NCBI GenBank assembly: GCA_013398275.1
Contig: VZSE01009986.1
Location: 1,048,659-1,112,658 of the forward strand
Source of the DNA: Promerops cafer
Taxonomy: Eukaryota > Chordata > Aves > Passeriformes > Nectariniidae
DNA: 64,000 nucleotides
Direction of reading: 5' to 3'
In this document: in pieces, positions 14,001 through 26,920 of the stretch
How the letters are laid out: each line of letters starts with the position of its first letter
Numbering within the stretch: position 1 is the first letter of the stretch
Notes under the pieces: model-generated
Database searches by the model: none
What the model saw: only the letters and a program-made list of their open reading frames with translations
What the model was told of the DNA's origin: nothing
Program-made: the position numbers and the translations under genes

Positions 14001-17000
14001 TGTGTGTATCTGTGGGTATGTGACTAAGCAGCAGCTTATATTTAAGCACATCATTAAGTGAGTTAGTGAGGAGGGCAGAGTTGCTCCACCAGCCTACTCC
14101 TCCCTTTCACAGACGTGCATGAGTGCGTATTTTAAGGCTTTTGTTGCAATTTCCTAATGAACAGTGGGAAAGAAATTATCACACGCTGTGCAAAAGGCAT
14201 TTCAGGTGTTCCTACCAGGAGCAATCCATAGGATTATTGCAGTTCAGTAGCATTTCTGAAGACAACAGATTTTTTGTATTTCCTCTTCTAACTTGACATT
14301 TGAAAACCTTTAATGAAATATCTTCCAGTGATTGTTTGTGTTAAAGTGTGATTCTGGCAATGCCCTCCCAGATTTCTGTGGTCTTGGTTTTTTCTTTTCA
14401 GTGTTCTGCTGCTGAGCATACAAATCAGTAACTTGTTATTGACTCCTTTGGTAAATTTAACAACTATTAATGGGACTCAATGAGAGTTTTGCAGAGTTTC
14501 ATTTTAACTTTCAGTAGAACTTGAGAAGTACCTTTACATTAAGTGTAAATTTCAGACTGTCCTTCCAATTCTGATTTTCACTGGAGAACAGTTTAAACGG
14601 GGGGAGGTAGAACAGAAGCCTCAGTGAGTCTCACAGCCCTACGTGGACATGGGCACACTCAGAGCAAGTGCCCAGGTCCCAGCCTGCTCTCGGTGTGGGG
14701 TGCAGAACAAAGCAGGGCAAAGGGAGGAAAGGCAGCATGTGCCAGTCTCATCTGTGGGAGCTCTCAGCTCCACTCCTCTGACACTGGAGAAGAGGCAGAG
14801 TTCACTTTTTCCACACCTGGGTCAGAGCCCAGCTGCCCTCCTGGGTGTCACTCAGCCCTGACTGGCACTACCTTGGAGTTCTTCTGACTTGACTAAAAAT
14901 AGGCAACCTCCTGAGAGACCTGGCTTTGCAGAAGCCTTTCCCCGAGCTCTGCAGAGCAGCAAGCGCAGGGACATTTTTGTTAAAAATCTTCAAATGGAAA
15001 GAACTACCTTAGCCTGTGGGATTTCCCCCTTCGGTGCCCAGAGGAACATCTCCTGCCCCAGTCATCCCTGCCTTGCTTGGCACAATAGGGATCTTGCAGA
15101 CCTTCCTCATGGGGGACCACATGGCAGCTCCTGCAGCTTCAGTTGTTAAGACTGAGCATAGCAGATGAGCGTTGGACCAGGGTCCAACTGTCCTGTGGAT
15201 CAGGGACCCCACTGTCCCATGGCCATGGGGCTCACCAAGGGGGTTGTCAGCACGTTCCTCACTCTGCACAAGATTCTGTGACTGAACCTCCCTTGGTGCT
15301 GCCTCCACCCCAATAGATCAGCTCTGTAAAATGCCTAAATACATGCTTCAAAGCTTGATAACAAGGTGATAGGTGTCCTAGAATTACAAAACCGAACCCC
15401 TTTTAAGTTATTTTGTCCTGTAAGCTGGAATAGACCCAGATAATTTCAGCATTTCATAGTGTCATCTTCAGTTTAATACACAAATTACTTAATGTGGAGT
15501 TGTGACTGCAGAAATACATTGCTGTTTCCTGTCCTGGTCTGAGCAATATTGAATTTTCCCAGCCCTACCAGGACTCAGCTTCTCATGCCAATCACAGAGA
15601 TTGCTCATTAAAGATGGGAGACAAGAAAACAAGGAACTGTTCCTGTAAGCCGTGTGCTCCAGCTGATGGGAAGGGCAGGAAGGAGGAGATGGGCTTTGCT
15701 TCTAATCAGCCAGAGATGCTGCACACTGCAGGGACAAACTTCACTGTGCTCGAGACAGGCCTGAGCCACAGACCTTGCTGAGACTGGACCCGGACCCGTC
15801 TGTGTCGTGGCTCAGGAGCAATCCTGACATGTTGCTGACACAGTCTCCTCCTCTGCCCACAGATCTCCCACTCCCCGAGGCGGCTGCCCTGTCCCAGGCT
15901 CCGTGGAGGCACAGGGAAGGCTGGACAGCAGACTGGTCCCTGGGATGGGGGAAGATGTTTTTTTGGAGTTTAGGGAAAGCTTTTTGTTCCATAGCCAAGG
16001 AGAGCAGCCACGAGCCATGTGCTGTACCAGGGCTGTGCCCTGAGCTGCTTGAGGGGCTGTGGGGGCATGTTGGGCACGCTGGGGGCTGTGTGCCCAAGTG
16101 CCATAGCTCAGCTCTACTGCAGCAGCACAAACACTCAGCCTGGGGCCCCTCTAGCAGGTTGTGGGAGCACAGCAGGCACTGCTCCACTTTGACAAGCACA
16201 GGGAGTGATTAATGAGCCAGGGAAAACAGGGTGACACATGCAAATACTAGAGATCTACAGAGGAAATTCTGAGGATCAAGTCCACCTTTGTAAACAGAAA
16301 TATCTCTATTATTGCAGAAGACAAGAAGGGAGCAGAGAAGCTCCGTGACTTCCCCAGACAGTCTCTAATGATACTTTCTGCAGTTTGCATCAATCCAGAT
16401 TAAGCTTTGGGCTGACACAGACGGGTCTTAACTAGGCTCTCCTCCAATGGAGTTGCGTGTTCCCTGTCCCTCGCTTTCCCTGCTGCTGAGCTGGGCTCCA
16501 CGCCTGACGCAGAGTATCTGCACATCCCCTTGAGCAGCTAACCCTGCTCCCCTGATTGCTCTGCCAAATGAGGCTCTGGTTTCACTGTGATCAGGAGTGC
16601 TGCATTGATGAGGACAGTCTGTGTGCGGGAGGAAGTGGGTTTGGTCTGTAACTTTAGTTGTTCCAGGCAGAAATTGGAGCAGCTCAGAGAAGTGCTGAAG
16701 GAGGCATTCTTGGTCTCCCAGGGTACCTCTGCCAGTGTAAGGCCACTGACATTGCCAGCCCCTGAGAATTACTGCTTCATTGTGGACTAAGCCTTAAAAA
16801 CACCTCCCAATGTGGGAAACAAATCAAAGCAGAGTTGTGGGAAATGGGAAATGCCACTGTAGAAGCCTGGGATGTGCTGAGCCAGAGTGGGATGAATGGT
16901 GCACAGCAGTGCTCCTTCCACTGCTGTGCTGAGAGCAGGGAACGTGGCTCCTGATCTCTCTTAGGCTGGAAGAGTTCACATCAGGTTCTGCAGGAGCTGC

Positions 17001-17925
17001 ACAGTGCACAGACCGGCCCTGTCAGTGCAAACCTGGGCATTTGGCAGTCTCAGCATTGCTCTGCAGGCACTACTCACTAACTGCTGCTTCTCAGAACATC
17101 ACCAGGAACTGTATTCTCTTCTGGAAAGAGATTTCATTGGGGCCTCCAAAGAGGAGAGCAGTAATTATTCCTCCGCTCTCCATCTGGGGAGGAAAGCCTT
17201 GACCTCCTGGCACATGGTCAGATACTGGAAACAGTTTCCTGCCAATACAAACTTCTGAAAATTTCCCATGTCGCATGAGAGGGGAGAGGCTTTAGTGTAA
17301 GATTGCGGAGCTGTTTTGGAGTCCATTTTCTTTAGATAGCAAATACTGATTGAATATCTGTACTTTGGTGTAAATAAGGTTGAATAAAGACAAGTCCTTG
17401 AGCCATACTGCAGTTTATTGGGACTCATCCATGGACAGTTGTGAATTCTTTTGCTTCAACCTGAGTCTTCTCTCTGTGCCTGCTACCCATACATGTTGTC
17501 CCAGGGCTCTGTGGACACCACAGCACTATACAAAAGCAGGATCTCAGCACAGCCTGGTAAACCTGGAGAATTGTTCTGGGGCAAGTGGGGACATGAGGAG
17601 CATGGTTGAACATGCCATGTGTCAGTCAGGAATGCCATACCTTTAGCAGATAAGGGAACAAGGTAATTCACTTTTCCAGGCTTGTGTTACCTGGAAACTT
17701 TCTCCAGCTTTCTCTCTCTGGTGAGAGTCTGCAGTAACACAGAAGTGTTGGTAATTGCGATCAGCACGGTTCACATGCTGCTAAGGTGAAGCCTTCTACT
17801 TCTTGAGAAGGCGCGAGCTTGGAAGGGTTCTGGGCTTGATTGTCATTCTAGACAAGTGTATCCTGACATCCTTTCCTTTTTACTATAAATCAGAAGCAAA
17901 ATGAATAAATTAGTTATTGAAGTTC
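8061..17925. other. Intergenic DNA, no gene recognised
   Basis: Mixed-composition sequence without supportable genes. A GC-biased open patch at 11,534-11,690 resembles coding DNA by third-position composition only. An AT-rich block at about 14,090-14,560 looks like possible conserved non-coding sequence. I see no tRNA, no transposon and no clear poly(A) cluster. Confidence 0.55.
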
Positions 17926-17929
17926 CTTG

Positions 17930-18125
17930 TGGGCTTCATTGATGCGATTGCAGGTGGAAAAGACAGGTAACATAACCAGAGGGAATTGGTGTCAAGGCTG
18001 CTCCTTACAGACCCAGATTATGTCACCAATCAGCTGGTGAAATAAAGAGATTTCCCGCGTATATTTAGTAAATCAACATGACAATGTCATATACAATCGG
18101 AGTTAATTAGGCAAACCTCCTTGCT
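17930..18125. promoter_or_regulatory. Candidate conserved non-coding element
   Basis: An AT-rich block dense in recognisable binding motifs: a CCAAT box (18,026-18,030) abutting an E-box CAGCTG (18,031-18,036), a perfect palindrome ATGACA-A-TGTCAT (18,078-18,090) resembling MEIS/TGIF half-sites, and TTAATTAG (18,103-18,110) typical of LIM-homeodomain sites. It has no repeat character. If synteny with human holds, LHX2 or NEK6 would be the candidate target. No conservation test was possible. Confidence 0.3.
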
Positions 18126-18670
18126 GTGTATAGCATATCTCATGCCTCAGAGGTAGAGAGGCTTCCGTCAATGCTGCAGCTCTGGAAGTGTCAGGGGGAG
18201 CGAGCTGGGTGCAGCTTGGTGTTGAGAAGCCCCTCAGCACCCTCCTCTTCCTCCCTGGGTACTGCTCCGGGTGAGCTTGGGCTGGGCAGTTTCATGCTAC
18301 CAGCCCTAAGAACGCAGAGGCCTGGCCTGTTGCACAGGGTGCTGTTGGGAGGGGCACTGCTGGGGTTTGGCACAACGGGGAGACAGGAATCATATCTGGG
18401 AAGCCTCGTGTTTCCCATCTGATCTCGGTGCTCCCCAGGTTTCCTTAGTGCCCTGTGACTGTGAGCTGCTCTACTGCCACAAGTCCCCGCTTGTCCCCCA
18501 AGAGCACACACTGCAGGATGTGTTCTGTCACACGAGACTCGCTTCTGGGGTCAAGGAGGGACACAACTGACAGGACCCCCTGCCCTACTCGAGCTGCTCA
18601 CAGCTTCCTGGCATGGCTGCAGCAAAAGGCTTTCGATCCCTGAGGGCCCTTCCTCACCCCTGCCCCGGGG

Positions 18671-18750
18671 AGGAGAGGCTGAGTGTAGGGCAGTGGAGGG
18701 GCTTGTCCAAGGTCAGCCCGTGTCAGGGCCAGGAGCCCTGCACCATTTCC
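18671..18750 (+). repeat. MIR-like SINE remnant
   Basis: The order of short motifs (CTTGTCCAAGGTCA, then GTCAGGGCCAGGA) follows the remembered MIR core (CTTGCCCAAGGTCA ... GGCAGAGCCGGGA). Divergence is high, as expected for this ancient amniote family. The match is from memory. Confidence 0.45.
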
Positions 18751-20503
18751 TCCTTCTGACCATGGGACTTCCATCTGGTTTGATTCAGCTGTCAACCCTG
18801 GAGCAGAGAGTGGCAGTAACAAAAGGCTTTTTCAGACATAATCCCACTAAACGTAGACAATCCTGTTATGTTTCCAGGCGACAGGAATTGAGACTTTAGT
18901 GCCAGAGTATGAGGACTCTGCCCTAAGGGCTTTGTTTCAGGACTTAACGTCAGGTGATCTCAGGGCCAGCCTGGTCTTTGTGCCCTAAAGCAGCACAGAT
19001 TAAGCCCTAAACATGTATTTTTAAAACTGAGAAAAACCCAAGAGGTGTGATAGACAATCTGGGATGGGGAGGAAACACCAGACCAGCATCCCAGTAAGAG
19101 GGATTAGTCTGGCCAAGACAATAGAAGCCGTGAATCTCCGAGGGGCATGGCCTGGCGTGCCAGCTGAGGGCTGGGCTGCCCTCCCTATGCCAGCTACACC
19201 AGCCTGCCAAAGTTCAAATGTCTGACAAGCATCACACTGCAGCTCCTGTATTCCCAGCCCATGTGTCCCTGATCCCCAGCAGAGGCCAGTTAATACCCAA
19301 TTAACAGGACTCTTTCTAATGAACTGAGCCTTAACTGCCAGCCACTTCATCCTTTAATCTCTCCCAGCCGAGTGTAAGGGCTTGGCAGGTGTCACTTCAG
19401 GCTGGGGTGACAGGGTAGATCTGACCTGCCAAAGCACAGCCACATGTCCTCTGTCCCCTCACCGGCGGGAAGAAGAGAGCAGGAATGCATTAAACATTGG
19501 CTTCTGTCTCTGTCAGGTGCATGCAAGAAGCTTGGCCAAAAAATATTTTCTTAAAGCCCCAGAGCAAATGGCTGGAGCAGATAACTCTGTGCCCCAGCCT
19601 TTGGCTGCCTCAGCCAGAAAATAGCTCCATCCCCATGACTGGGACACGAGACAGTGGGAGGAGAATACGATTTCCTAGATCACAGGGCTTCTCTAGATCT
19701 TTGGGGAACTACTGGCACAGCCCCAGATGCTGTGGCACAAGCTGCTGGCACTCCTGGTGCTGTGCCTGGGCTGAATTGTGGCCATTGCCCTGATACGATG
19801 CAGAGCCAGGCAGCTCCTGCCGTGTGACACTGCTGTACCCCAGCCTGGCACAGAAAGGTTTGAGCTGTTCACTCACTTGTTTTCTAGAGATGAGGAAGCA
19901 GACTGGATCCTAAGAGGTCACTGAGGATCCTGTGGGATCTATGCAAACATATTGCCAGAGCAGCTTGTGCAGCTCCCCCCACTTTGCAGCCAGCAGTGTT
20001 GAACAGCAGAATTGAGTGTGAAACAGCTTCCCTGCAGACCCCATTAGCCTGAGCTGGAATTGCCAACGTAAGGCTGGGCCCCACAGCCCTGGAGAGATGC
20101 TTGAGCTGAACAGTGCATCTTGTCAGAACTTCCCAAAGCAGGAGGGAGTGAGACTCAATGAGCATTGATAGTACCCTTTTTGCTTTTAGGCACAGGGCCA
20201 CCACTTGCCCTTTGCTTCCAAGGAAAGCCCTGGTCCCTGCCCCATGCCAGCAGGATTCCCTGAAGGAGCAGGCTGCACTGAGGGTGTCCTTCTGCCTCTG
20301 ATGGGGTGGGGCTTCTCTCTGCCTTAATTTTCTCCCAGATGAATTTCTCCTGTGCCTCTAATTAAGCTTCCTCTTTGGCTTAGGACTGTGGACAGTCTGA
20401 GCATTTGTAAATTAGCCATCCACCAGACAGGCTTTGTCCAGCTCTCAGCCCTCTAATTACTCTGTTCAGCCCCCAGAGATGAGGGATCTGCAGCAGACAG
20501 ACT

Positions 20504-20555
20504 GAGCAGAGCAGAGCAGAGCAGAGCAGAGCAGAGCAGAGCAGAGCAGAGCAGA
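20504..20555. repeat. GAGCA pentanucleotide microsatellite
   Basis: Ten perfect GAGCA units plus GA. On the minus strand it reads as a repeating Leu-Leu-Cys-Ser-Ala frame, which is an artefact of the repeat. Confidence 0.97.
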
Positions 20556-21837
20556 TCAGGTGCGACAGACCCTGCTTGGACAGCAGCCCTAGGAAACATG
20601 GTGCTGCTGCCCAGCACAAAGAACAGTGGGGACACAGCCTGAGCCTGGGCTGAGCAGAGCTCCATGCTTGCACGCTGGGAAGAAGAAAACTCTTTACTTG
20701 TATGTCTGGAGTGTGTCAGAGTCCCCCAGGCTGCGTGTGCCACAAGCTGGTGCTCCCCCATGGCACGAAGTCCTGCCAAAGCGCTGAGCTGGTGGCAGGT
20801 GCCCCTGGGCTGTGCCCAGCCAGCTCTGAGCCGAGTCACTTCCTCCTTGCCGATGTGCCACTGTGATGCTCTGATCCCAGGGAAAAGGAGATGACTGTCC
20901 CTGACTGAGGAGGTGGCCAGCAGCTGGAAGCACCAGAGTAGGTGACTCCAGTTTGCTGTCTCACTTCAGAGAGCTCACTGGGGCAGGACAGCACCGTGAA
21001 TGAGTGCAGTAGGCTGCCTTGGGAGAGTTTGGACATTTATATAGCACAGCCTATGAGACTCAGTTCAGCATTTGACGGAGACACACTGCAAGTCATTTGC
21101 AATTTCCTCTGCAGCTTCTTCACCAGCAGAGCTTGAGCAGCCCTTGCCTGAGTGTTTAGATTTGTTTACAGAAAGTATTTGGACAATGCAGCAATTCTGG
21201 GTTTTCTGTTGTTTTTTTTTTTTTTTAAAACAAACATGCAGCCAGAAGAGTTGGAGTCATACACTGAGCTTTGCAAGACAAGGACTAAAGAAACTTGTCT
21301 AGCTGGGCCTGACTGGGGAGGCACTGAGAACACAGAGCCCAGAGATTGCTGCTCCAGGTGGAGGCACAGGCAGCCCTGCCCAGGGCCTGGCAGTCACTGC
21401 CACAGACACAGCAGAGGACAGGGGCATCTTTGGGGGCAGCAGTCTGTTTGCCCTGTCCCCCCTGGGGCAGGGCAGCTGCTGTAGGATCACTCTTTATGCA
21501 AAGATTAAAAGAAAAAAATGCTCCTCTCTGAGCTTGCTGCTTTGTCTAAGTCTTGAATGATTTTCTGTCACTAGGTATCAAACTGCAGTTGAAAGGATTT
21601 CCCGTTGACATTTAGCAGTATTAAATTACAAAATAACCACAAGTCAGCCACTCAGTATGATATAAACAGTGGGATTTGACAGAGCTTTTTCTGGCCTTGG
21701 GGACCAATTTACTCATTTTTACAGTCCCAACTCCAGTCATCCACTGGTAATGCACAGTGCCTTTTGGACACCACCTATTTGGAATTAGAGACACATATGG
21801 CAGAGTGTAATTACCTATTTACTCTGCTGCTGAATCA

Positions 21838-21908
21838 GCAAACTGAGGCTAGTTAACATTACAGATTGTAAGTCCCTTTCATAAACATGGGTCAGTGCTG
21901 GAACTGAG
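21838..21908 (+). repeat. MIR-like SINE remnant
   Basis: AAACTGAGGC, then a GTTAA motif, then GTCAGTGCTGGAACTGAG appear in the order of the MIR core. It is diverged, and the identification rests on remembered consensus. Confidence 0.35.
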
Positions 21909-22364
21909 CAAAATTAATTCAAAAGAAAGAAAGAATTCCTCTCGAAAGGGAAGCCAAAAAAATCGGATGATTTAACAGGGAAAAAATGGACCCTCCATGC
22001 TTTCTGTAAGGAAGAAATCTGAGGAACCCTGGCCAGGCTTCTGGGAGGAGGGGCCTGGACCATTGCTTATTCCCACTGGTGTAAATCGGGAGTAGCTGTG
22101 GAAATGTCTTGCTGAAAATCTAAAATAAATGAGAGGGAAATCAGGCACATTGGCTAGAGCTCCAGCTCAGCTCCCTGAGGAAACAGGCAGCTGGTCTGAG
22201 CTCTGGGCTCTGCATCCTGCCACCCCACGGGGTCCAGCTCCAGCCAGGCTTTGTGCTGGCTCTTGGGGCTGGGCTGTGGGTCCCACTTGTTTGCACCGAG
22301 AATTTTTTAGCCCCTTGTCATCAGCTGTGACGCTGGGGCTGAATGTGCACAGGGCCTGGGTGAA

Positions 22365-22413
22365 CCCCCCCGGCTCCCGGCTTGTCTTCTGCCCCCCCCC
22401 CGCAGCCCTGCCC
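22365..22413 (-). promoter_or_regulatory. C-run cluster, G-quadruplex motif on minus strand
   Basis: Runs of 7, 3, 10, 3 and 3 C lie within 49 bases, so the minus strand carries G-runs able to form a quadruplex. The 10-C run directly precedes a GCAG that could act as a splice acceptor on the + strand. Confidence 0.55.
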
Positions 22414-22472
22414 TGGTTAACAACCAGCGGCAGAGAGAGCTTCGCAACTCCGTGGAGCTCAAACATTTCCTG
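22406..22472 (+). other. Exon-like segment of unknown origin
   Basis: A strong acceptor-like sequence (pyrimidine tract with ten C, then GCAG) and a strong donor-like sequence (TTCCTG followed by GTGAGTAA) bracket 67 nt. One frame is open and reads NNQRQRELRNSVELKHF within it, an amphipathic-looking stretch. I do not recognise the protein and see no partner exons, so chance remains likely. Confidence 0.2.
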
Positions 22473-25400
22473 GTGAGTAAATGCAGAGCAGCCACGGTGG
22501 GGAACGCTGCCCGGGCAGGAACGCTGCGGAGAGGCGCTGCTCGGCTGGCACGGCACAGGGGCTTCCCCAGCCTGCAGCCACGGAGAGTCCCAGCCTGTGG
22601 CACCCGGAGAGCCCCAGAGCACCCGGAAAGCCCCAGCCTGCGGTGCTCCACCAGCTGCAGAGGCGACACTGGTGGCATGTGGAGGAAAGGGTTAACTCCC
22701 ACCAGTACCAGCTGCTCCCAGCAAGAAGCAAGGAGCAGTGTCCTGCCCTCTGGGCAGACCAGCCAAGGGGAATCTATCCAGTGGGTAACTGGATCTCCCA
22801 ACTCTGTGTCTCAAGGGCACCGGGGGCTGCTCTATTCCTGTTAAGTGGTTCATGTGTGGCACTCCGGGGAATTTCAGCACCCATCCGCTCTTGGCTGCAG
22901 GAGCTAATGGATTCCGTCTTAATCCAGGCACTGGCATGTGGGTGTGGGTGTTGTGTCTTTGTTCCTGGGGTTTGCATATTTACAGTCTCTCAATACGAAG
23001 CATCACAACATCCTCCCTGCACAGGGACTGTGTGGAGGAAGAGGAGGAGGCTCTGACCATAAAGCTGGGTGGCAGGACTTGCATGTCCTTACTCTTCCCT
23101 CTGCTAATATTCTCTCTGCTAGCATGGATTTTTTACTTGAAGCATTAGTTTCCCAATCTGTAAAACAGAGATGGAAACTAGAAGCCTTGCAGGAATATTC
23201 TACACACTTCAGATGGAGTTCGTCTCATCTGAATTCACATCTCCCTGCCTCGTTGCCCCAGCCTTCTATCTTCTTCTTTCTTTGTGATTTCAGATAGAGT
23301 CTTGTAAATCTTGTTCCAGGCCTAAATTAAATGACTGCTCAGAAGTCAAATCCCATCTGTGGCATGCCCTGTGACCTGGCAATCTTCCTTTCCATCGCTT
23401 GAAGCTGGCAACATCCCAGGGTCTCAGGGAAGTTCTGCAGAAGGATTGTCAGGCTCCTGGGATTTAGTTTAGATCAGTATTTCCATCCCCAAAACCTGTT
23501 TTGGGGGGAAGGGAGAGAAGAAAGCAGTTTGATGCAGAGTTCTAAATTGGCCATGTAAAGTCCATACGCTTAAACTGTGAAGCAGTCTGTTTCGTATCGG
23601 AATTTGTTGGATCCTCTTAAAGGCAGTGGAAACTTAACTGCAAGAAGTCCTGTTTGTCCCACACTTGCTCTCCCTGGGTTCTGTGTTCTCTGAGCATCCT
23701 GCCCCGGTGTGTGCCGCAGTTGCTGGCAGTGGCGTGGAAGGGGCTGCAGTTTGAAATCCTGAAACTATGAGAAGTCTGATTTTTGTCTCAAGTGAGCATT
23801 TTTTGCTGAATTTAATACCATCACTTTGAAGTATCTGAGCACTGCACAAAATGTACCTAAAGAATGCGGAGGAACAGAAATAACAACAGGAAGCTGTTAC
23901 AAAAGCAGCAGGAGATGTGATTGCACCAGGGCAGGATCAGGCTCTGGCCCCGCTGCCCCACAGTAGGGGTGCCAGCACTGTCCCCGCAGAGGGAGACAGA
24001 GTTGGGACCCACTCCAGGACTTTTCCATGGGAATTCAGCAAGACCTATTTTCTGGTGAAGCTGAAATTGGCAGCACATGTAACCAAGCCAAGGAGTTCAC
24101 TCCAGAACATGGTGATTTTTAATAAAGTCACAATTGCTGCTCTGTGCTAAATGAGTCATTTTAAAGTCAGTCCCTCATAAAACAATCACTTCCCAGATCC
24201 TGCTTCCTTCTATACATGTCTCACCAGCACAGCATACTTTTATGGCATAAACACCACCTTCTCTTACATTGCTGCTCAACAGTTACTGCTTGTTCTCAGC
24301 GATTTCTCAACAGTGAAATCCAGGCTGTGCACAATGCCAGGGAACAGCATGCTCGGAGGAAGGGCCAGCAGCATCTCACATCCAAACCCAGCGGCGTGAG
24401 CCGCCGTTCTGGTGACAAGTGCCCTGATGTGTGCGTGTGACACCGCCCTGCTGGGCACAACGGGGCCCCTGTTCCCTGGGGCCCGGGGTCCGGACCGTGC
24501 CCTCCCAGCTGTGCGCGCGGCCGGCCCGCAGGGCTCAGCACGGACACTCATCGCTTTCTAGCCCACTGATCTTCTACAAACTTTGGCAAACTGAAGTCGG
24601 TGTTGGAGCCTCCTTCAACTGCCTGCCAAATTACATAAAATTATTTAAAATTGGCCAGTGAACTAAAAAGATGGGGGTGGAGGAGGTGGGGGGAGATGAC
24701 AGATGGATGGTGTGAATGCAGGAGTCTTGTGTCCTTAGGAAGCCAGGCTTAAAACATTCAGGAAACTGAAGAGGTCTCTGATCCATGAACCCTTTTGTTC
24801 TGAGGCACTAATCTACCCAACCAAGCAAGCTGTTGTAGTGAAGGATGATTTAGTTTACTTTGTTTATTTGCTTTTTGAGGAAGTGTGGGCCAAAATGATG
24901 GTTGAGAGTATGGCACATCTCGCATTATTGACTGCGGATCGCAACCTTGTAAAACAGCATTTTTGTAAAATACACTGTGAGCATTTGTAACCTGAACGCA
25001 AACTGCCAAACACACGTTCACACAACTGTGGTATTTGGTTTAATATGTATATATTTTCTTTTACAATTTGGACCTAATGAAAAACATGTGGTTTGTGCAG
25101 AGTAAAAGGAATAACAGAACTTTGTGCCGGCTGCGTCGGTTCCTGCTGGGCATTACCGACCGCATGTGCTTTCTTGCTGGCTTGCGACTCCAGATACGGC
25201 GGAATGACTTGAACATGTTCCTCATCCCCACCCAAACCTGAACATTGCGGTTTTCAAAAACGCTGTTGTCTTGGCAGCCTTCCAGATCCTTTCTGGGCAT
25301 TTAAATCCTGGCTGAAACTAGTGGAGCAAAAGCACGTTCCAAGTGTTTTCCCAGGCCTCTAGCACAACACCTGACTGCAATGCCGCTTTCTTCCCGAGAC

Positions 25401-26920
25401 TCGATCGCTTCGGTTGTCTTTGCTCTTCGTTCAGCAGCAGTGGCACCCTGTGGTACCTCCCTGTTTCCTTCCGGTTTAAAAGAAAGCCCCGTGTCTGCCC
25501 AGCATTTGAGCCAGGGGCACCAAAACATTTTTGTTCTGTGGTTATTCACATCTGAAAACTGCAAACAGCAAGGACAGCGATGCTTCTCAGGCTCTCCAGA
25601 GAGCTGAGTCAGCACTTTCAACTTCCTCAGTGGTACAGACTTAAGAGGGCATGAAACTGGGCTGCTGCTTTAGAAATGGCACAGAAACCCTACAAATGCA
25701 GAAAACTGCTCAAAGAAATGTAAATTTGAATGCGAGCCATTGAAACACACAGGAAAATCTTTCATTGTGAATGTAAATTTAAACAAAATCGTCTACCTCC
25801 TGCCTTCCCACACAAAGGAAACCTGCTGCCTCTTCCCTAGGAGAGTGTTTTACCAAGCTCATATGAAACTCTTTTTACAACATCCCTTTGTCTCTCTTGG
25901 AACCTGACCAAGAACTATAAGCCTTTAAAGAGAGCTTTTTGCTTGTTCAGGCCCAAGGGGAGTAGCTGAGTATAAATAATAGATTGGCCTCTTCTGTCTC
26001 CAGTGTTTCTGTTCTGCTGCTCCTCACAGACACAACCTGGGAAAGGTGTGGCTGTGCCTGCAGCAACACGAGAGCAGTTATCTGGTCTCCCTCGAAGGAG
26101 CACAATGATAAAGTGAGAAACAGCTGACAGGACCAGAGCTGGTATGTGCAGCCCAGGGGACATGACGTTCCAAATTTGGAAAACTACAACTGGGGAGACT
26201 TGCTCACTCACTGGACCTTGCTGCTGTTTTCCATACAGGGAGCCTTGGGAGAGCAATGTCTTATCTGTCCAGCCCGCTCAGCAGAAACAGCCCCTCATCC
26301 AGGCAGCTGATGGTCAACAATTAATACCTTTGGAGCATACACCTAGCTAGGGAAAAGTGCTGGGGATTTGCAATATACAGGCAGGCAACATGAATTTGTT
26401 TTTCCAAGGTGAACAGCTCTACCACGTCATCCTAGAAAGCCACAGTTGTCCCTTGTTTTCAGTTTTGCCAGTGTTGCATTTTCCATGTCACCCTTGCCTG
26501 TGTTGTAACCCCAGGGGTCTGAGTTGCCCTGCTTCTCACCCGCCTTCTCAACTGTTAAAACCCACCTCCCCACCTTTCCTAACAGCTACCCTTTAACAGT
26601 TGTCTCTTCTCCCCCAGTGTCAGATTCTGCCTTGAATTGTCAAGTTTGACACTGGCAGTTTGTCTGAACCCCAGTTCCCACCCGCTCCTTCTCCACTGCC
26701 GTGGGTTGTAGGGAAGGGAGGTAGGTGCTGTTGTATAGTCCCAAAAGGAAAGTCTGCATTTATCTCTTGGCAAGCAGAATTAGGAACTTGAGGGAGAGTA
26801 TACAGGCTTCTGCTTTCTCCCACTTCTCAGTTCCCTTCTTGGTCTCTCTGGGCAGATTAAGGCTTTTGTGCTGTTTTTACCAAGGTCAGCGATCTATTAT
26901 TTTGTATTCGCTGCTCTCCA
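22473..26920. other. Intergenic DNA, no gene recognised
   Basis: A GC-rich part (22,480-22,860) yields many overlapping frames of no evident meaning. Two small CpG-rich patches occur at 24,380-24,550 and 25,120-25,210. A fragment resembling the MIR/L2 motif TTTCCCAATCTGTAAAA is at 23,146-23,170. The rest shows nothing distinctive. Confidence 0.55.

Larger units (their letters stand above)
18751..22360. other. Intergenic DNA, no gene recognised
   Basis: It contains a second MIR-like fragment (19,871-19,925), the GAGCA pentamer repeat, a 15-T run (21,212-21,226) and a further MIR-like stretch at 21,838-21,908. Open frames are short, overlapping and unconvincing. Confidence 0.55.

Noticed and set aside
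22129..23056. Several open frames of 100-190 codons
   Set aside because: They overlap in all frames in a GC-rich stretch and contain low-complexity Pro/Ser/Arg composition.
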